From Saprospiraceae bacterium (GTDB lineage: Bacteria > Bacteroidota > Bacteroidia > Chitinophagales > Saprospiraceae): a stretch of 64,000 nucleotides of DNA. The translations under genes and the position numbers were made by a program. Numbering within the stretch: position 1 is the stretch's first letter; every line of letters begins with the position of its first letter. Below are positions 56,252-64,000 of the stretch, piece after piece. The notes under the pieces are model-generated. The model was not told the DNA's origin and made no database searches. It was given only the letters and a program-made list of their open reading frames with translations. Location of the stretch: NCBI GenBank assembly GCA_016787575.1, contig JAEUUO010000013.1, forward strand, positions 1 through 64,000, given 5' to 3'.

Positions 56252-57175
56252 ATGGATGTTCGTATAGACAATTTAACGAAAAGCTACGGCAATCAAAAAG
56301 CAGTGGATTCCATTTCATTTGATATTAAATCTGGTGAAATTGTCGGTTTCCTGGGGCCCAATGGGGCGGGCAAAACGACCACCATGAAAATGCTTACACA
56401 GTATATGCAACCAGACTCGGGAACGATTTGGTATGATAACAGCAGTTCCTATGATGTAGACATCCGTCGTGAAATTGGATACCTTCCTGAACACAATCCG
56501 CTGTATGAAGACATGCCAGTTATGGATTATCTAGCATTTGCTGCAGCATTGCAATCGGTTCCACAATCAGAAGTTCCCTCCAGAGTCATTGAAATGGTAC
56601 GCATTTGTGGACTGGATGTTGAAAAACACAAAAAGATTGGGGAACTGTCAAAAGGATACCGGCAACGGGTTGGTTTGGCTCAGGCGATCATCCACAATCC
56701 AAAAGTTTTAATTCTGGATGAGCCGACCACTGGTTTAGATCCCAATCAAATTGTTGAAATCCGTGAACTGATTCGCAAATTAGGACGTGAAAAAACAGTC
56801 ATTCTCAGTACACACATTCTGCCTGAAGTAGAAGCCACCTGTGATCGGATTCTAATTATCAATAAAGGTAAAATAGCTGCAGATGGCACGGTCCAACAAC
56901 TTCGAAAACAGTCTGAAGGGAAAAGTTTATTGCAGGTTCGCATAGAAGGGGCTCCGGTTGAGCACATTGCAGAAGGGCTGCGATTGATTGAAGGTTTGCA
57001 AAAAGTATTGTTGGTCGATACAACAAACAAACGTTTTGAAATTGAAAGCAATGCAGGAGATGCAGTAAACCGTTTGGTGTATCGAGCTTGCGTTCAGAAT
57101 CATTGGGATTTATTGGAAATGATCCCATTTGAAACAAAATTGGAAGATATATTTAGAGATCTCACCATAAATTAA
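56252..57175 (+). CDS. gldA: Gliding-motility ABC transporter ATPase GldA
   Basis: 307 residues from ATG 56252. Walker A is 'GPNGAGKTTTMKML' (about 36), the signature is 'LSKGYRQRVGLAQAI' (about 137) and Walker B 'VLILDEPTTGLDP' (about 158); 'ILSTHILPEVEATCDRIL' holds the switch His. A C-terminal extension of about 80 residues, typical of GldA, follows. It powers the GldF/GldG membrane complex. In Flavobacterium this transporter is needed for gliding, though its cargo is not known and some gliders lack it. The gene leads the operon gldA-gldF-gldG with gaps of 6 and 8 bases. Confidence 0.9.
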   Translation: MDVRIDNLTKSYGNQKAVDSISFDIKSGEIVGFLGPNGAGKTTTMKMLTQYMQPDSGTIWYDNSSSYDVDIRREIGYLPEHNPLYEDMPVMDYLAFAAALQSVPQSEVPSRVIEMVRICGLDVEKHKKIGELSKGYRQRVGLAQAIIHNPKVLILDEPTTGLDPNQIVEIRELIRKLGREKTVILSTHILPEVEATCDRILIINKGKIAADGTVQQLRKQSEGKSLLQVRIEGAPVEHIAEGLRLIEGLQKVLLVDTTNKRFEIESNAGDAVNRLVYRACVQNHWDLLEMIPFETKLEDIFRDLTIN

Positions 57176-57181
57176 TTTTAT

Positions 57182-57904
57182 ATGAATAATTCCGTTTGGA
57201 TTATTACAAAAAAGGAATTGAATTCTTTTTTTGATTCATTAACCGCTTACATCCTGCTGATAGCATTTCTTGGTTTCAGCGGTTTCTTTACCTGGATTAC
57301 AGGATCAGATATTTTCATGAGAAAAGAAGCCGATCTCGAGGTGTTTTTTAGTGTATCTAAGTGGACTTTGTTCTTTTTTATTCCTGCAATTACCATGAAA
57401 ATGATTGCAGAAGAAAATAAATCAGGAACCATCGAATTGCTTTTAACCAAAGCGATTACTGCAAGACAAATCATTTTAGGAAAATTTCTTGCTTGTTTAC
57501 TTTTGATTGGAATTGCACTGCTGTTTACTATAAGTTATTACATAACTGTAAGTCAAATTGGGAACATTGATCACGGCGCAACGCTTTGCGGTTACCTGGG
57601 CTTGCTTTTGATGAGTGCAGCTTACATCGGAATCGGTTTGTTTGCTAGCAGTATCACCAACAATCAGATTGTAGCATTTTTATTGGCTTTGCTCATTGGA
57701 GTATTTTTCCATTTTATATTTGATATGATGAGTTACAATTCAGGTGGTTTTGTGGGTCAGCTTCTCAGCGGCCTCAGTGTGAATCGTCATTTTGAATCAT
57801 TGGCACAAGGCGTATTGGATACCAAAGACATCTTGTTTTTTGCTAGTTTAACAATTGTCGGATTGTTATTATCGGAATTATTTATTTCAAAACGAATTAA
57901 ATAG
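57182..57904 (+). CDS. gldF: Gliding-motility ABC permease GldF
   Basis: 240 residues with six predicted membrane helices and the ABC-2 permease layout. 'SVWIITKKELNSFFDSLTAYILLIAFLGFSGFF' opens the protein and 'MKMIAEENKSGTIELLLTKAITARQIILGKFLA' is the coupling block facing the ATPase. 'HFIFDMMSYNSGGF' and 'FESLAQGVLDTKDILFFASL' are typical of GldF. It forms the pore together with GldG and is energised by GldA. It starts six bases after gldA and ends eight bases before gldG. Confidence 0.9.
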   Translation: MNNSVWIITKKELNSFFDSLTAYILLIAFLGFSGFFTWITGSDIFMRKEADLEVFFSVSKWTLFFFIPAITMKMIAEENKSGTIELLLTKAITARQIILGKFLACLLLIGIALLFTISYYITVSQIGNIDHGATLCGYLGLLLMSAAYIGIGLFASSITNNQIVAFLLALLIGVFFHFIFDMMSYNSGGFVGQLLSGLSVNRHFESLAQGVLDTKDILFFASLTIVGLLLSELFISKRIK

Positions 57905-57912
57905 GAGAGACT

Positions 57913-59418
57913 ATGTTTAAATCAAAAATGTATGCAATCCTTTTAGCAATCTTGGTATTGCTCGGAATTAATTATGCAAGTCGTTATTTTTTTCTTCGTT
58001 TTGACTTAACAGAAAATAACGCATTTACACTGTCTAAAGCAAGTAAAGACATTTTAACCAATTTGGATGATCCGGTAGAAGTTATTGCTTATTTTTCAGA
58101 TGATCTTCCGGTTGATATCACTAAAGTTCGGGATGAATTGGAAAATTTACTCAATGAGTTTTCAAACATCTCTAAGGGTAAGTTATCTTATAAATTTATC
58201 GCACCCAATCAAGATGCTCAAAAAGAAGAAGAAGCTAGCAAAGAAGGAATCCGTCCAGTTATGATCAATGTGCGTGAAAAAGATCAATCCAAACAGCAAA
58301 AAGCTTTTTTAGGTGCGGTAATTAAAGCCAGTGATAAAAAAGAGCCGATTCCAATCATCCAGCCTGGAACTGCAATGGAATATGCCTTTGCAACTGGAAT
58401 AAAAAAATTGGTCGGAAAAAATAAACCACTAATTGGTTTTATTCAAGGTCATGGCGAACCCGCTATTCAGGAATTAGCGCAGGCATATCAGGAATTAAGC
58501 ATACTTTATAACATCAGTTCGGCTTATATCAACACAGATACTATTGATTTATCTGTGTATAAAACATTGATCATGGTTCGTCCAACAGACAGCATTCCTC
58601 CTGCTGATTTGCAACGTTTGGATCAATATTTATCTAAAGGAGGAAATTTAATCCTTGCACTCAATCAAGTGGATGCCAATATGCAATACGGAATGGCAAA
58701 TCCTATGAATACAGGAATGAAAGAATGGTTAATGAATAAAGGTTTGGAATTGGAAGATGCTTTGGTTCGGGATACCCGTTGCGGACAAGTCAATGTGCAA
58801 CAACAGCAAGGATTCTTTTCATTTTCTTCTCCAGTGCAATTCCCATACTTGCCTTTGATTCAAAAATTTCCAAATCATCCGATTACAAAAGGATTAGAAC
58901 AGGTTATGTTGGAGTTTGCAAGTCCACTTAATTTTAAAGGAAAGGAAGGCATTCAGTTTGTTCCGTTTTTATATACTTCTGAAGCATCAGCAAGAGAAAA
59001 AGCACCTCTTCGTTTTGACGTGCAAAGACAATGGACCAATGCTGATTTTACTGAAAAAAATATTTGCGTTGCTGCCGTGTTGGATGGGAATCTATCTGGA
59101 AATCAAGCAAGCAAAATGATCGTTTTTGGAGATGGAGATTTTGCAATCAATGGCAGAGATCAACGCAGACAAAATGCAGATAACATCAATTTATTAGTTA
59201 ATAGCATCGATTATTTAAGCGATGATACCGGTTTAATTGATTTACGTACCAAATCAGTGGAAACCCGCCCGATTGAAGAACTCAGTGATTCAAAACGATC
59301 CAGTTTGAAATATTTAAATTTTCTATTGCCAATGGGACTCGTCATTGCTTATGGAATTTTTAGATCCGGACAAAACAGACGCATGCGTATGACCCGCATG
59401 GAAATGCGTGTAAAATAA
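57913..59418 (+). CDS. gldG: Gliding-motility ABC auxiliary protein GldG
   Basis: 501 residues. One helix near the N-terminus (about 6-26, 'MYAILLAILVLLGINYASRYFF') and one at the C-terminus (about 470-488, 'LKYLNFLLPMGLVIAYGIF') anchor a large periplasmic part with 'RFDLTENNAFTLSKASKDIL' and 'FIQGHGEPAI', the ABC-transporter auxiliary (GldG) fold. 'KGGNLILALNQVDANMQYG' is also a family block. AGGAG stands six bases before the ATG, a rare clear Shine-Dalgarno sequence in this window. It is the last gene of the operon and is shorter than GldG proteins of about 550 residues. Confidence 0.88.
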   Translation: MFKSKMYAILLAILVLLGINYASRYFFLRFDLTENNAFTLSKASKDILTNLDDPVEVIAYFSDDLPVDITKVRDELENLLNEFSNISKGKLSYKFIAPNQDAQKEEEASKEGIRPVMINVREKDQSKQQKAFLGAVIKASDKKEPIPIIQPGTAMEYAFATGIKKLVGKNKPLIGFIQGHGEPAIQELAQAYQELSILYNISSAYINTDTIDLSVYKTLIMVRPTDSIPPADLQRLDQYLSKGGNLILALNQVDANMQYGMANPMNTGMKEWLMNKGLELEDALVRDTRCGQVNVQQQQGFFSFSSPVQFPYLPLIQKFPNHPITKGLEQVMLEFASPLNFKGKEGIQFVPFLYTSEASAREKAPLRFDVQRQWTNADFTEKNICVAAVLDGNLSGNQASKMIVFGDGDFAINGRDQRRQNADNINLLVNSIDYLSDDTGLIDLRTKSVETRPIEELSDSKRSSLKYLNFLLPMGLVIAYGIFRSGQNRRMRMTRMEMRVK

Positions 59419-59461
59419 TTGATACCGGAATGCATTGTTGCATTCCATAAACACAAGCGGT

Positions 59462-61084
59462 TTGACGAACAAAGACATTGCAGGATTATTTCATGAATTT
59501 GCATCCTTAATGGAGTTGCATGAAGAAAATCCATTTAAAATCCGCAGTTACGAAAATGCCTACCTCGCTTTGCGAAAATTAGACCAGCCTCTACTGGATC
59601 AGGATCGTGAAGCCTGGATGCAAATCAAAGGAATTGGGTCTGCAGTTTTAGACAAGCTGGAAGAAATTAAGAACACTGGCAGCTTTGCAAGTCTGGATGA
59701 ATTTCGAAATAAAACACCGGAAGGAATTCGGCAAATGCTTCGGATAAAAGGTCTTGGTCCGAAAAAAATTAAATCAATCTGGAACGAATTACAAGTAGAA
59801 TCACCGGGTGAATTATTGTATGCTTGTTATGAAAACAGATTGCTGGCATTAAAAGGTTTTGGTGAAAAACTTCAACAGGATATCATTCAAAGCATTGAGT
59901 ATTTTAACAGTCAGCAAAATTTGTTTTTGTTTGCACAACTTGAATTGGAAGGTAAGGCAATTTTAAGCAGCCTACAGGCATTGAATCCAGATGCCCGATT
60001 TGAATTTACTGGCGCGTTGCGGAAAGCCTCTCCTACACATTCGAACATCGAATTGCTTACAAATGCAAAGAAAGTTAAGGTGCCGGAAACGTTGATTCTA
60101 AAGGATGGCATTTACATTTGGAATGATCGTTTTCCAGTTCAAATTTATGAAACTGAGGATTTGAATTGGGCGCAGGACCAATTGCGTTTAACAGGTGGTT
60201 CTGACTGTTTTGTAAACACAATATATTCTGTGCTAAAAAATGCAAATGCTAAAACAGAAGCTGCTTTATTTGAATCCAGTAAAATTCAATTTATCCCTCC
60301 AGAATGTCGTGATTTAGAAACTTTCGCAAGCTTTGACGAACAAGCATTGATTTCTGACAAGGACATCAAAGGGGTTATACACAATCATTCCAATTATAGT
60401 GATGGCATTTATTCAATTGAAAAAATGGCAGAAGAATGTATTCGCTTGGGCTATTCCTATTTTGTAATATCGGATCATTCAAAATCTGCTTTTTATGCCA
60501 ATGGCTTGCAAATAGATCGATTGAGTAACCAATGGAAAGAAATTGATCAACTTAACAAGAAACTAGCCCCTTTTAAAATTTATAAATCTATAGAATCAGA
60601 TATATTAAGCGATGGTAGTTTGGATTATCCGGATGAAACCTTAAAGCAATTTGATTTGGTGATTGCATCGGTTCACAGCAATTTAAAAATGGATGAGGAC
60701 AAAGCAATGATTCGAATCATTAAAGCAATTGAAAATCCTTTTACAAGAATTTTAGGACATCCGACCGGACGTTTATTATTGTCCAGGAAAGGCTATCCCT
60801 TGCGATATAAAGAGTTGATCGATGCCTGCATTGCGAATGAGGTTGTTATGGAATTGAATGCAAATCCCTTGCGTTTGGATATGGATTGGACCTGGATACC
60901 TTATGCTATGGAGAAAGGACTTAAAATTGCAATCAACCCAGATGCACACAATTTAAAAGGTATCCAGGATATACGTTATGGCGTATTATGCGCAAGAAAG
61001 GGAGGCTTGACAAAAAATAATTGTTTGAATACCTTATCAATTTCAGAATTTGATCTTTGGATTCAATCAAAAAACAGGTTTTAG
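59462..61084 (+). CDS. PolX-like protein: degenerate polymerase domain, intact PHP nuclease domain
   Basis: 540 residues from TTG 59462, chosen because 'MTNKDIAGLFHEFASLMELH' aligns with PolX starts; an upstream TTG at 59435 adds a non-conserved stub. Residues 1-80 are the 8-kDa-like domain ('ENPFKIRSYENAYLALRKL'), then helix-hairpin-helix motifs ('IKGIGSAVLDKLEEI', 'IKGLGPKKIKSIW'). The nucleotidyl-transfer site that normally reads GS-x-RRGKE-x-x-GDID is 'TGALRKASPTHSNIELL' here, without the two metal Asp. The C-terminal PHP domain keeps its metal ligands: 'GVIHNHSNYSDG', 'FVISDHSKSA', 'KSIESDIL', 'LGHPTGR', 'INPDAH'. It is therefore inferred to be a 3'-5' exonuclease or AP-processing nuclease without polymerase activity. 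It follows gldG by 43 bases. Confidence 0.87.
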   Translation: MTNKDIAGLFHEFASLMELHEENPFKIRSYENAYLALRKLDQPLLDQDREAWMQIKGIGSAVLDKLEEIKNTGSFASLDEFRNKTPEGIRQMLRIKGLGPKKIKSIWNELQVESPGELLYACYENRLLALKGFGEKLQQDIIQSIEYFNSQQNLFLFAQLELEGKAILSSLQALNPDARFEFTGALRKASPTHSNIELLTNAKKVKVPETLILKDGIYIWNDRFPVQIYETEDLNWAQDQLRLTGGSDCFVNTIYSVLKNANAKTEAALFESSKIQFIPPECRDLETFASFDEQALISDKDIKGVIHNHSNYSDGIYSIEKMAEECIRLGYSYFVISDHSKSAFYANGLQIDRLSNQWKEIDQLNKKLAPFKIYKSIESDILSDGSLDYPDETLKQFDLVIASVHSNLKMDEDKAMIRIIKAIENPFTRILGHPTGRLLLSRKGYPLRYKELIDACIANEVVMELNANPLRLDMDWTWIPYAMEKGLKIAINPDAHNLKGIQDIRYGVLCARKGGLTKNNCLNTLSISEFDLWIQSKNRF

Positions 61085-61097
61085 TAATCATTAACAA

Positions 61098-61105
61098 TAC
61101 ATTTG
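61098..61105 (+). promoter_or_regulatory. TAnnTTTG box upstream of the DUF1573 gene
   Basis: TACATTTG lies 80 bases before the ATG at 61185, leaving a leader of about 70 bases. Confidence 0.45.
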
Positions 61106-61184
61106 AAATAGAATAAATGGTGTTACTTGAAGGAGTCTTAATTTTACAATCTCAATCTAACAAGTAAAAAATCATATTTAAATC

Positions 61185-61754
61185 ATGAAAAATTTAAAAT
61201 TCTTTTCTTTTGGTCTTATTGTAGCGCTTGTAGGTATCACTTCTTGCAAGAATGACAAAGCTGCTGGTACAGATGCAGCTGCTACTACTGAAGCCGGTAC
61301 TGCCGCTAATGCAGCTGGTTTACCAAGTGCAGAGCCAGGAACAATCATGGCTGCTGAAGGTGCTGCTGCAGCTGCTCCTACAGGTCCAACAACTTCAATG
61401 GAATTTACCGAAATGGTTTACGACTTCGGTGAAATTACAGAAGGTGAACACGTAAAATATGCTTTCAAATTTAAAAATACAGGAAGCGAGCCATTGATTA
61501 TCTCCGATGCAAAAGGTAGCTGTGGTTGTACAGTTCCTGATTGGCCAAGAGAACCAGTTGCTCCAGGTGCAACCAGCGAAATCAAAGTTGAATTTGACTC
61601 TAAAGGCAAAGGAAGCGATGATGGTTCAAAACAAACTAAAAAAGTTACTGTAACTGCAAATACAAATCCTCCTCAAACGTATTTGACTATTACAGGTGTT
61701 GTAAAGAAAGATCCTAAAGCTCCAAAAACTCCGGCTACTCCGGCAATAAAATAA
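61185..61754 (+). CDS. DUF1573 lipoprotein with Ala-rich linker
   Basis: 189 residues. The lipobox 'VGITSC' (about 15-20) predicts a lipoprotein. Residues about 24-68 are an Ala/Thr/Gly-rich linker. The rest is a DUF1573 (MSP-like beta-sandwich) domain: 'TEMVYDFGEITEGEHVKYAFKFKNTGSEPLIIS', then 'AKGSCGCTVPDWPREPVAPG' with the hallmark CGCT, and 'TANTNPPQTYLTITG'. The tail is Lys/Pro/Ala-rich. These proteins are abundant in Bacteroidota envelopes; their role is not known. It is followed by a strong terminator, and preceded by a promoter box, so it is a single-gene unit, probably highly expressed. Confidence 0.88.
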   Translation: MKNLKFFSFGLIVALVGITSCKNDKAAGTDAAATTEAGTAANAAGLPSAEPGTIMAAEGAAAAAPTGPTTSMEFTEMVYDFGEITEGEHVKYAFKFKNTGSEPLIISDAKGSCGCTVPDWPREPVAPGATSEIKVEFDSKGKGSDDGSKQTKKVTVTANTNPPQTYLTITGVVKKDPKAPKTPATPAIK

Positions 61755-61777
61755 GCTTTATTTTAAAACTTATAGAG

Positions 61778-61808
61778 ACCCATCCTGTTTTTACAGGGTG
61801 GGTTTTTT
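61778..61808 (+). terminator. Rho-independent terminator after the DUF1573 gene
   Basis: ACCCATCCTG pairs with CAGGGTGGGT (one T-G pair) around TTTTTA, followed by six T in the run that closes the stem. Confidence 0.9.
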
Positions 61809-61820
61809 ATTAGTGCCTAT

Positions 61821-62693
61821 ATGAAACAAATACAGAATTATTTATCGCTTGTTAAATTTAGCCATACCATATTTGCTTTACCCTTTGCAGCAATTGGTTT
61901 TATTATAGGTACAAAAGCAATGGGAAATGGAATTTTAGATTGGAAGCTCTTTGGTTTGGTCTTAATTTGTATGGTGACTGCCAGAAATGCAGCGATGGCT
62001 TTTAATCGTTGGGCAGATCGCGACATTGATAAATTAAATCCGCGTACGTTAATTAGAGAAATTCCTTCAGGGATTATTCCTTCAAATCATGCTTTAAGTT
62101 TTGTAATAATAAACAGCCTTGTTTTTTTAGTAGCCGCTTATTTTATCAATTGGCTCTGTTTTTTACTTGCTCCAATTGCTTTGACGATTGTTTTAGGCTA
62201 TAGCTATACAAAGCGGTTCTCATGGTTTTGTCATGTGTTTTTAGGTTTGGGATTATCTCTGGCGCCTATAGGTGCTTATTTGGCAGTAACAGGACATTTT
62301 CATTTTTTGCCTATTTTATATTCAATTGCAGTAATTTGCTGGGTAGCAGGATTTGACATTATTTATGCATTGCAAGACATTCATTTTGATCAGGAGCAGC
62401 ACTTGTATTCTATTCCTGCTCGTTTTGGAATGTCAAAAGCATTGCTTGTATCCAGTTGTTTGCATTTAGTTTGTGCAGTAAGCATCGTTGCAGGTGCATG
62501 GATCCTGCATCAGGAATTTGGTTTAAATTATTTAACATACATTGGCAGTACTTCCTTTATAGTCTTGTTGATACTTCAGCACCGAATTGTCAGCAGAGGG
62601 GATTTGAGTAAGATTAATTTAGCATTTTTTACAACCAATGGAATTGCCAGCGTGGTATTAGCTGTATGTACCATCTTGGATTTTTATTTATAG
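61821..62693 (+). CDS. UbiA-family prenyltransferase (UbiA/MqnP-like)
   Basis: 290 residues with about eight membrane helices. The first Asp-rich motif is 'AMAFNRWADRDIDKLNPRT' (about 54-72) and the second 'GFDIIYALQDIHFDQEQHLYSIPARFG' (about 177-203), both binding prenyl diphosphate through magnesium. This form is typical of 4-hydroxybenzoate polyprenyltransferases, including MqnP of the futalosine route to menaquinone, which is the quinone most Bacteroidota use. So a step in menaquinone synthesis is the best guess. The stop codon overlaps the 3' end of the convergent rdgB gene by 10 bases. Confidence 0.87.
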   Translation: MKQIQNYLSLVKFSHTIFALPFAAIGFIIGTKAMGNGILDWKLFGLVLICMVTARNAAMAFNRWADRDIDKLNPRTLIREIPSGIIPSNHALSFVIINSLVFLVAAYFINWLCFLLAPIALTIVLGYSYTKRFSWFCHVFLGLGLSLAPIGAYLAVTGHFHFLPILYSIAVICWVAGFDIIYALQDIHFDQEQHLYSIPARFGMSKALLVSSCLHLVCAVSIVAGAWILHQEFGLNYLTYIGSTSFIVLLILQHRIVSRGDLSKINLAFFTTNGIASVVLAVCTILDFYL

Positions 62694-63262
62694 TCTTCAA
62701 AAAATTGGATCATTTTTTTAACTGCTTTACTGCGATGACTGATTTTTGTTTTAACATCAATTCCCAATTCAGCAAAAGTTTGTTGGTATCCATCAGGTAT
62801 AAATACAGGGTCATATCCAAATCCGTAATTTCCTACAGGCTTTTCTGAAATAAGTCCTTTTAAGATGCCTTCAAATAAATATTCCCGGTCATCGAAAACA
62901 CAGGCAATCACTGTGTGAAATTGTGCCTCTCGGTTTGCAAGTCCTTTCATTTTAAATAAGAGCAATTTAATATTGTCATCATCGCTTTTTTGAAGTCCGG
63001 CATACCTTGCAGAATAAACTCCCGGTTCGTTATTTAAAGCAACAACCTCTAATCCGGAATCTTCTGCAATGCAATTTAATCCGGTCATTTCTTTAAAATA
63101 CCGCGCTTTAATCAAAGCATTTTCTGAAAAACTTTTTCCAGTCTCTTCGATTTCAGTTTCAAATCCCAAATCATTTAAATCTTTAATTTCAAATTCCTTT
63201 GGTAAAATAAGCTCCATCTCTTTTTTCTTATTCGAATTATGGGATGCAAGAAGGAACAGCAT
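62684..63262 (-). CDS. rdgB: RdgB/HAM1 non-canonical purine NTP pyrophosphatase
   Basis: 192 residues, the usual size. 'LFLLASHNSNKKKEMELIL' has the SHNxxKxxE nucleotide site, 'CIAEDSGLEVVALNNEPGVYSARYAG' holds the catalytic Asp, and 'GNYGFGYDPVFIPDGYQQTFAEL' and 'SHRSKAVKKM' finish the pocket. It hydrolyses ITP, XTP and dITP to keep them out of nucleic acids. It converges with the prenyltransferase gene and is 40 bases downstream of the psi-like gene on the same strand, with which it could share a transcript. Confidence 0.92.
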   Translation of the reverse strand: MLFLLASHNSNKKKEMELILPKEFEIKDLNDLGFETEIEETGKSFSENALIKARYFKEMTGLNCIAEDSGLEVVALNNEPGVYSARYAGLQKSDDDNIKLLLFKMKGLANREAQFHTVIACVFDDREYLFEGILKGLISEKPVGNYGFGYDPVFIPDGYQQTFAELGIDVKTKISHRSKAVKKMIQFFEDYK

Positions 63263-63302
63263 AAGTAGAAAATTATTTACGAATTACGAATTAAAAAACG
63301 AT

Positions 63303-63734
63303 TTAAAAATTATTCGCTTCCTGTAAGGCTTTCCAAAGAGATTTTTTACTTGCATCATTTGTATAATTAACCAGTAAATCTGCAAATAAAATAGTTTTAT
63401 TAGAAACAGTATACACATGATGTTTTTTTTCAAATCCTTGTAAACCTATTTGACTGGGAGCAATCCCAAAGCCTAAAATACACTTTACAGTGCTATTTGA
63501 AATTTGATTGAATTTAAAATAACTGTTTGGTTGGTATGCAATGATTTTGGAATCATGATCCCATGTCAGATTTAATGCAAGTATAATTTTCTTTAACAGT
63601 TCTAGTAAGTTGGTTTGAGTAAGTTCGTTTTCTGAAACAAAAATTAACCAGGATTGGTGATCTTGAATTTCAAATGAATTTGAATTTTCCTCTGGGATGG
63701 AATATGTGCTAGTTTGACTACTTATTTTTTTCAA
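63303..63734 (-). CDS. Possible DNA polymerase III psi-like (HolD-like) protein
   Basis: 143 residues, no signal peptide. After a polar start the chain reads 'SWLIFVSENELTQTNLLELLKKIILALNL', then 'CILGFGIAPSQIGLQGF' and 'KTILFADLLVNYTNDASKKSLWKALQ'. The last block recalls the HolD end, in which an Asp/Ala-rich turn precedes K/R-x-LWxxL, and the middle has the same order of strands. Psi links the clamp loader to SSB. The match is weak and by eye only, so this may be an unrelated conserved protein. It is upstream of rdgB on the minus strand. Confidence 0.45.
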   Translation of the reverse strand: MKKISSQTSTYSIPEENSNSFEIQDHQSWLIFVSENELTQTNLLELLKKIILALNLTWDHDSKIIAYQPNSYFKFNQISNSTVKCILGFGIAPSQIGLQGFEKKHHVYTVSNKTILFADLLVNYTNDASKKSLWKALQEANNF

Positions 63735-63801
63735 AACCTAAGCTTCAATTAAATGTTGTAAATTAAGGGAATAAAAATTATAAAAACAAAGCAGATTTCA
63801 T

Positions 63802-63809
63802 TATTTTTG
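63802..63809 (+). promoter_or_regulatory. TAnnTTTG box upstream of ilvE
   Basis: TATTTTTG lies 14 bases before the ATG at 63824, a short but acceptable leader for Bacteroidota. Confidence 0.45.
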
Positions 63810-63823
63810 TCAAAACGAACCAT

Positions 63824-64000
63824 ATGGACCACAAGATCAAAATTACACGTACCCACAAATCAAGAATTAGTGAGGTCGATTTCAACAACATTCCTTTTGG
63901 AAAGGTGTTTGCAGATCACATGTTTATTGCGGATTTTGATGGGCAACAATGGAAAAATTTTGAAATTCGTCCATTAGAACGAATTCCTTTACATCCTGCT
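63824..64000 (+). CDS. ilvE: Branched-chain amino-acid aminotransferase, N-terminal part
   Basis: The first 59 codons before the window ends. 'SRISEVDFNNIPFGKVFADHMFIADFDGQQW' and 'PLERIPLHPA' match the start of the class IV, eukaryote-like BCAT proteins of Bacteroidota, where 'FGKxFxDHMxxxDY' is diagnostic. The enzyme is PLP-dependent and makes or degrades Leu, Ile and Val. The PLP Lys is beyond the window. The start is set by the only ATG after the promoter box. Confidence 0.85.
   Translation, partial: MDHKIKITRTHKSRISEVDFNNIPFGKVFADHMFIADFDGQQWKNFEIRPLERIPLHPA

Noticed and set aside
59435..59461. An upstream TTG start for the PolX-like gene
   Set aside because: The added nine residues are not conserved in the family, while TTG 59462 gives the standard PolX opening.

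Overview
The window reads as a chromosome segment of a low-GC (roughly 35-40 %) member of the Bacteroidota, most like the Saprospiraceae/Chitinophagales side of the phylum. The support is type IX secretion (T9SS) C-terminal sorting domains on three large secreted proteins, a gldA-gldF-gldG gliding-motility ABC operon, promoters of the form TAnnTTTG, almost no Shine-Dalgarno sequences, TonB/CarboxypepD-plug outer-membrane proteins and a giant HYR/PKD/dockerin/cohesin surface protein. The lineage call is an inference from gene content, not a database match.

Layout. 1-0.3 kb: end of an IS3-like insertion sequence. 0.4-6.7 kb: a tricorn-type periplasmic protease and an outer-membrane beta-barrel receptor, separated by a 113-bp direct repeat. 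6.9-12.3 kb: a tRNA-Pro(GGG) followed by what looks like a decayed integrated island. It has a fragment of a conjugation-type ATPase at the tRNA side, a tyrosine-recombinase pseudogene with two in-frame stops at the far side, and between them an AT-rich minus-strand operon (tail-fibre-like head protein, T9SS-exported TIM-barrel protein, methyltransferase). 12.3-19.1 kb: a heavy-metal efflux operon (His-rich small protein, frameshifted His-rich lipoprotein, CusB/CzcB adaptor, CusA/CzcA pump, CzcC channel). 19.3-23.6 kb: a T9SS-exported beta-helix protein and a TPR-class III nucleotide cyclase that lacks the catalytic Arg. 24.1-36.8 kb: a 4106-residue T9SS surface protein plus a small exported partner. 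37.0-38.7 kb: an unrecognised pair of coiled-coil genes, one a membrane protein with a PspA-like helical region. 38.7-40.0 kb: aspartate kinase. 40.0-45.5 kb: a minus-strand run of adaptor, AcrB-type pump, barnase-type RNase and barstar. 45.7-56.1 kb: an orphan HsdR_N nuclease-fold protein and a surface-polysaccharide locus (flippase, polymerase/ligase, two AsnB-type amidotransferases, acetyltransferase, two glycosyltransferases). 56.2-64 kb: gldAFG, a PolX homologue with a degenerate polymerase site but intact PHP nuclease site, a DUF1573 lipoprotein, a UbiA-type prenyltransferase, RdgB, a psi-like protein and the start of ilvE.

How the parts fit. Much of the window concerns the cell surface: T9SS cargo, the Gld ABC transporter linked to gliding, polysaccharide assembly and two tripartite efflux systems. 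The best candidates for undescribed biology are the two-gene coiled-coil module at 36976-38661, the barnase/barstar pair placed directly behind an RND pump, the cyclase without its transition-state Arg, the 4106-aa adhesin with dockerin and cohesin modules in one chain, and the PolX protein that appears to have kept only its PHP nuclease. Intergenic DNA is rich in palindromes and short tandem arrays, several lying exactly at gene borders.
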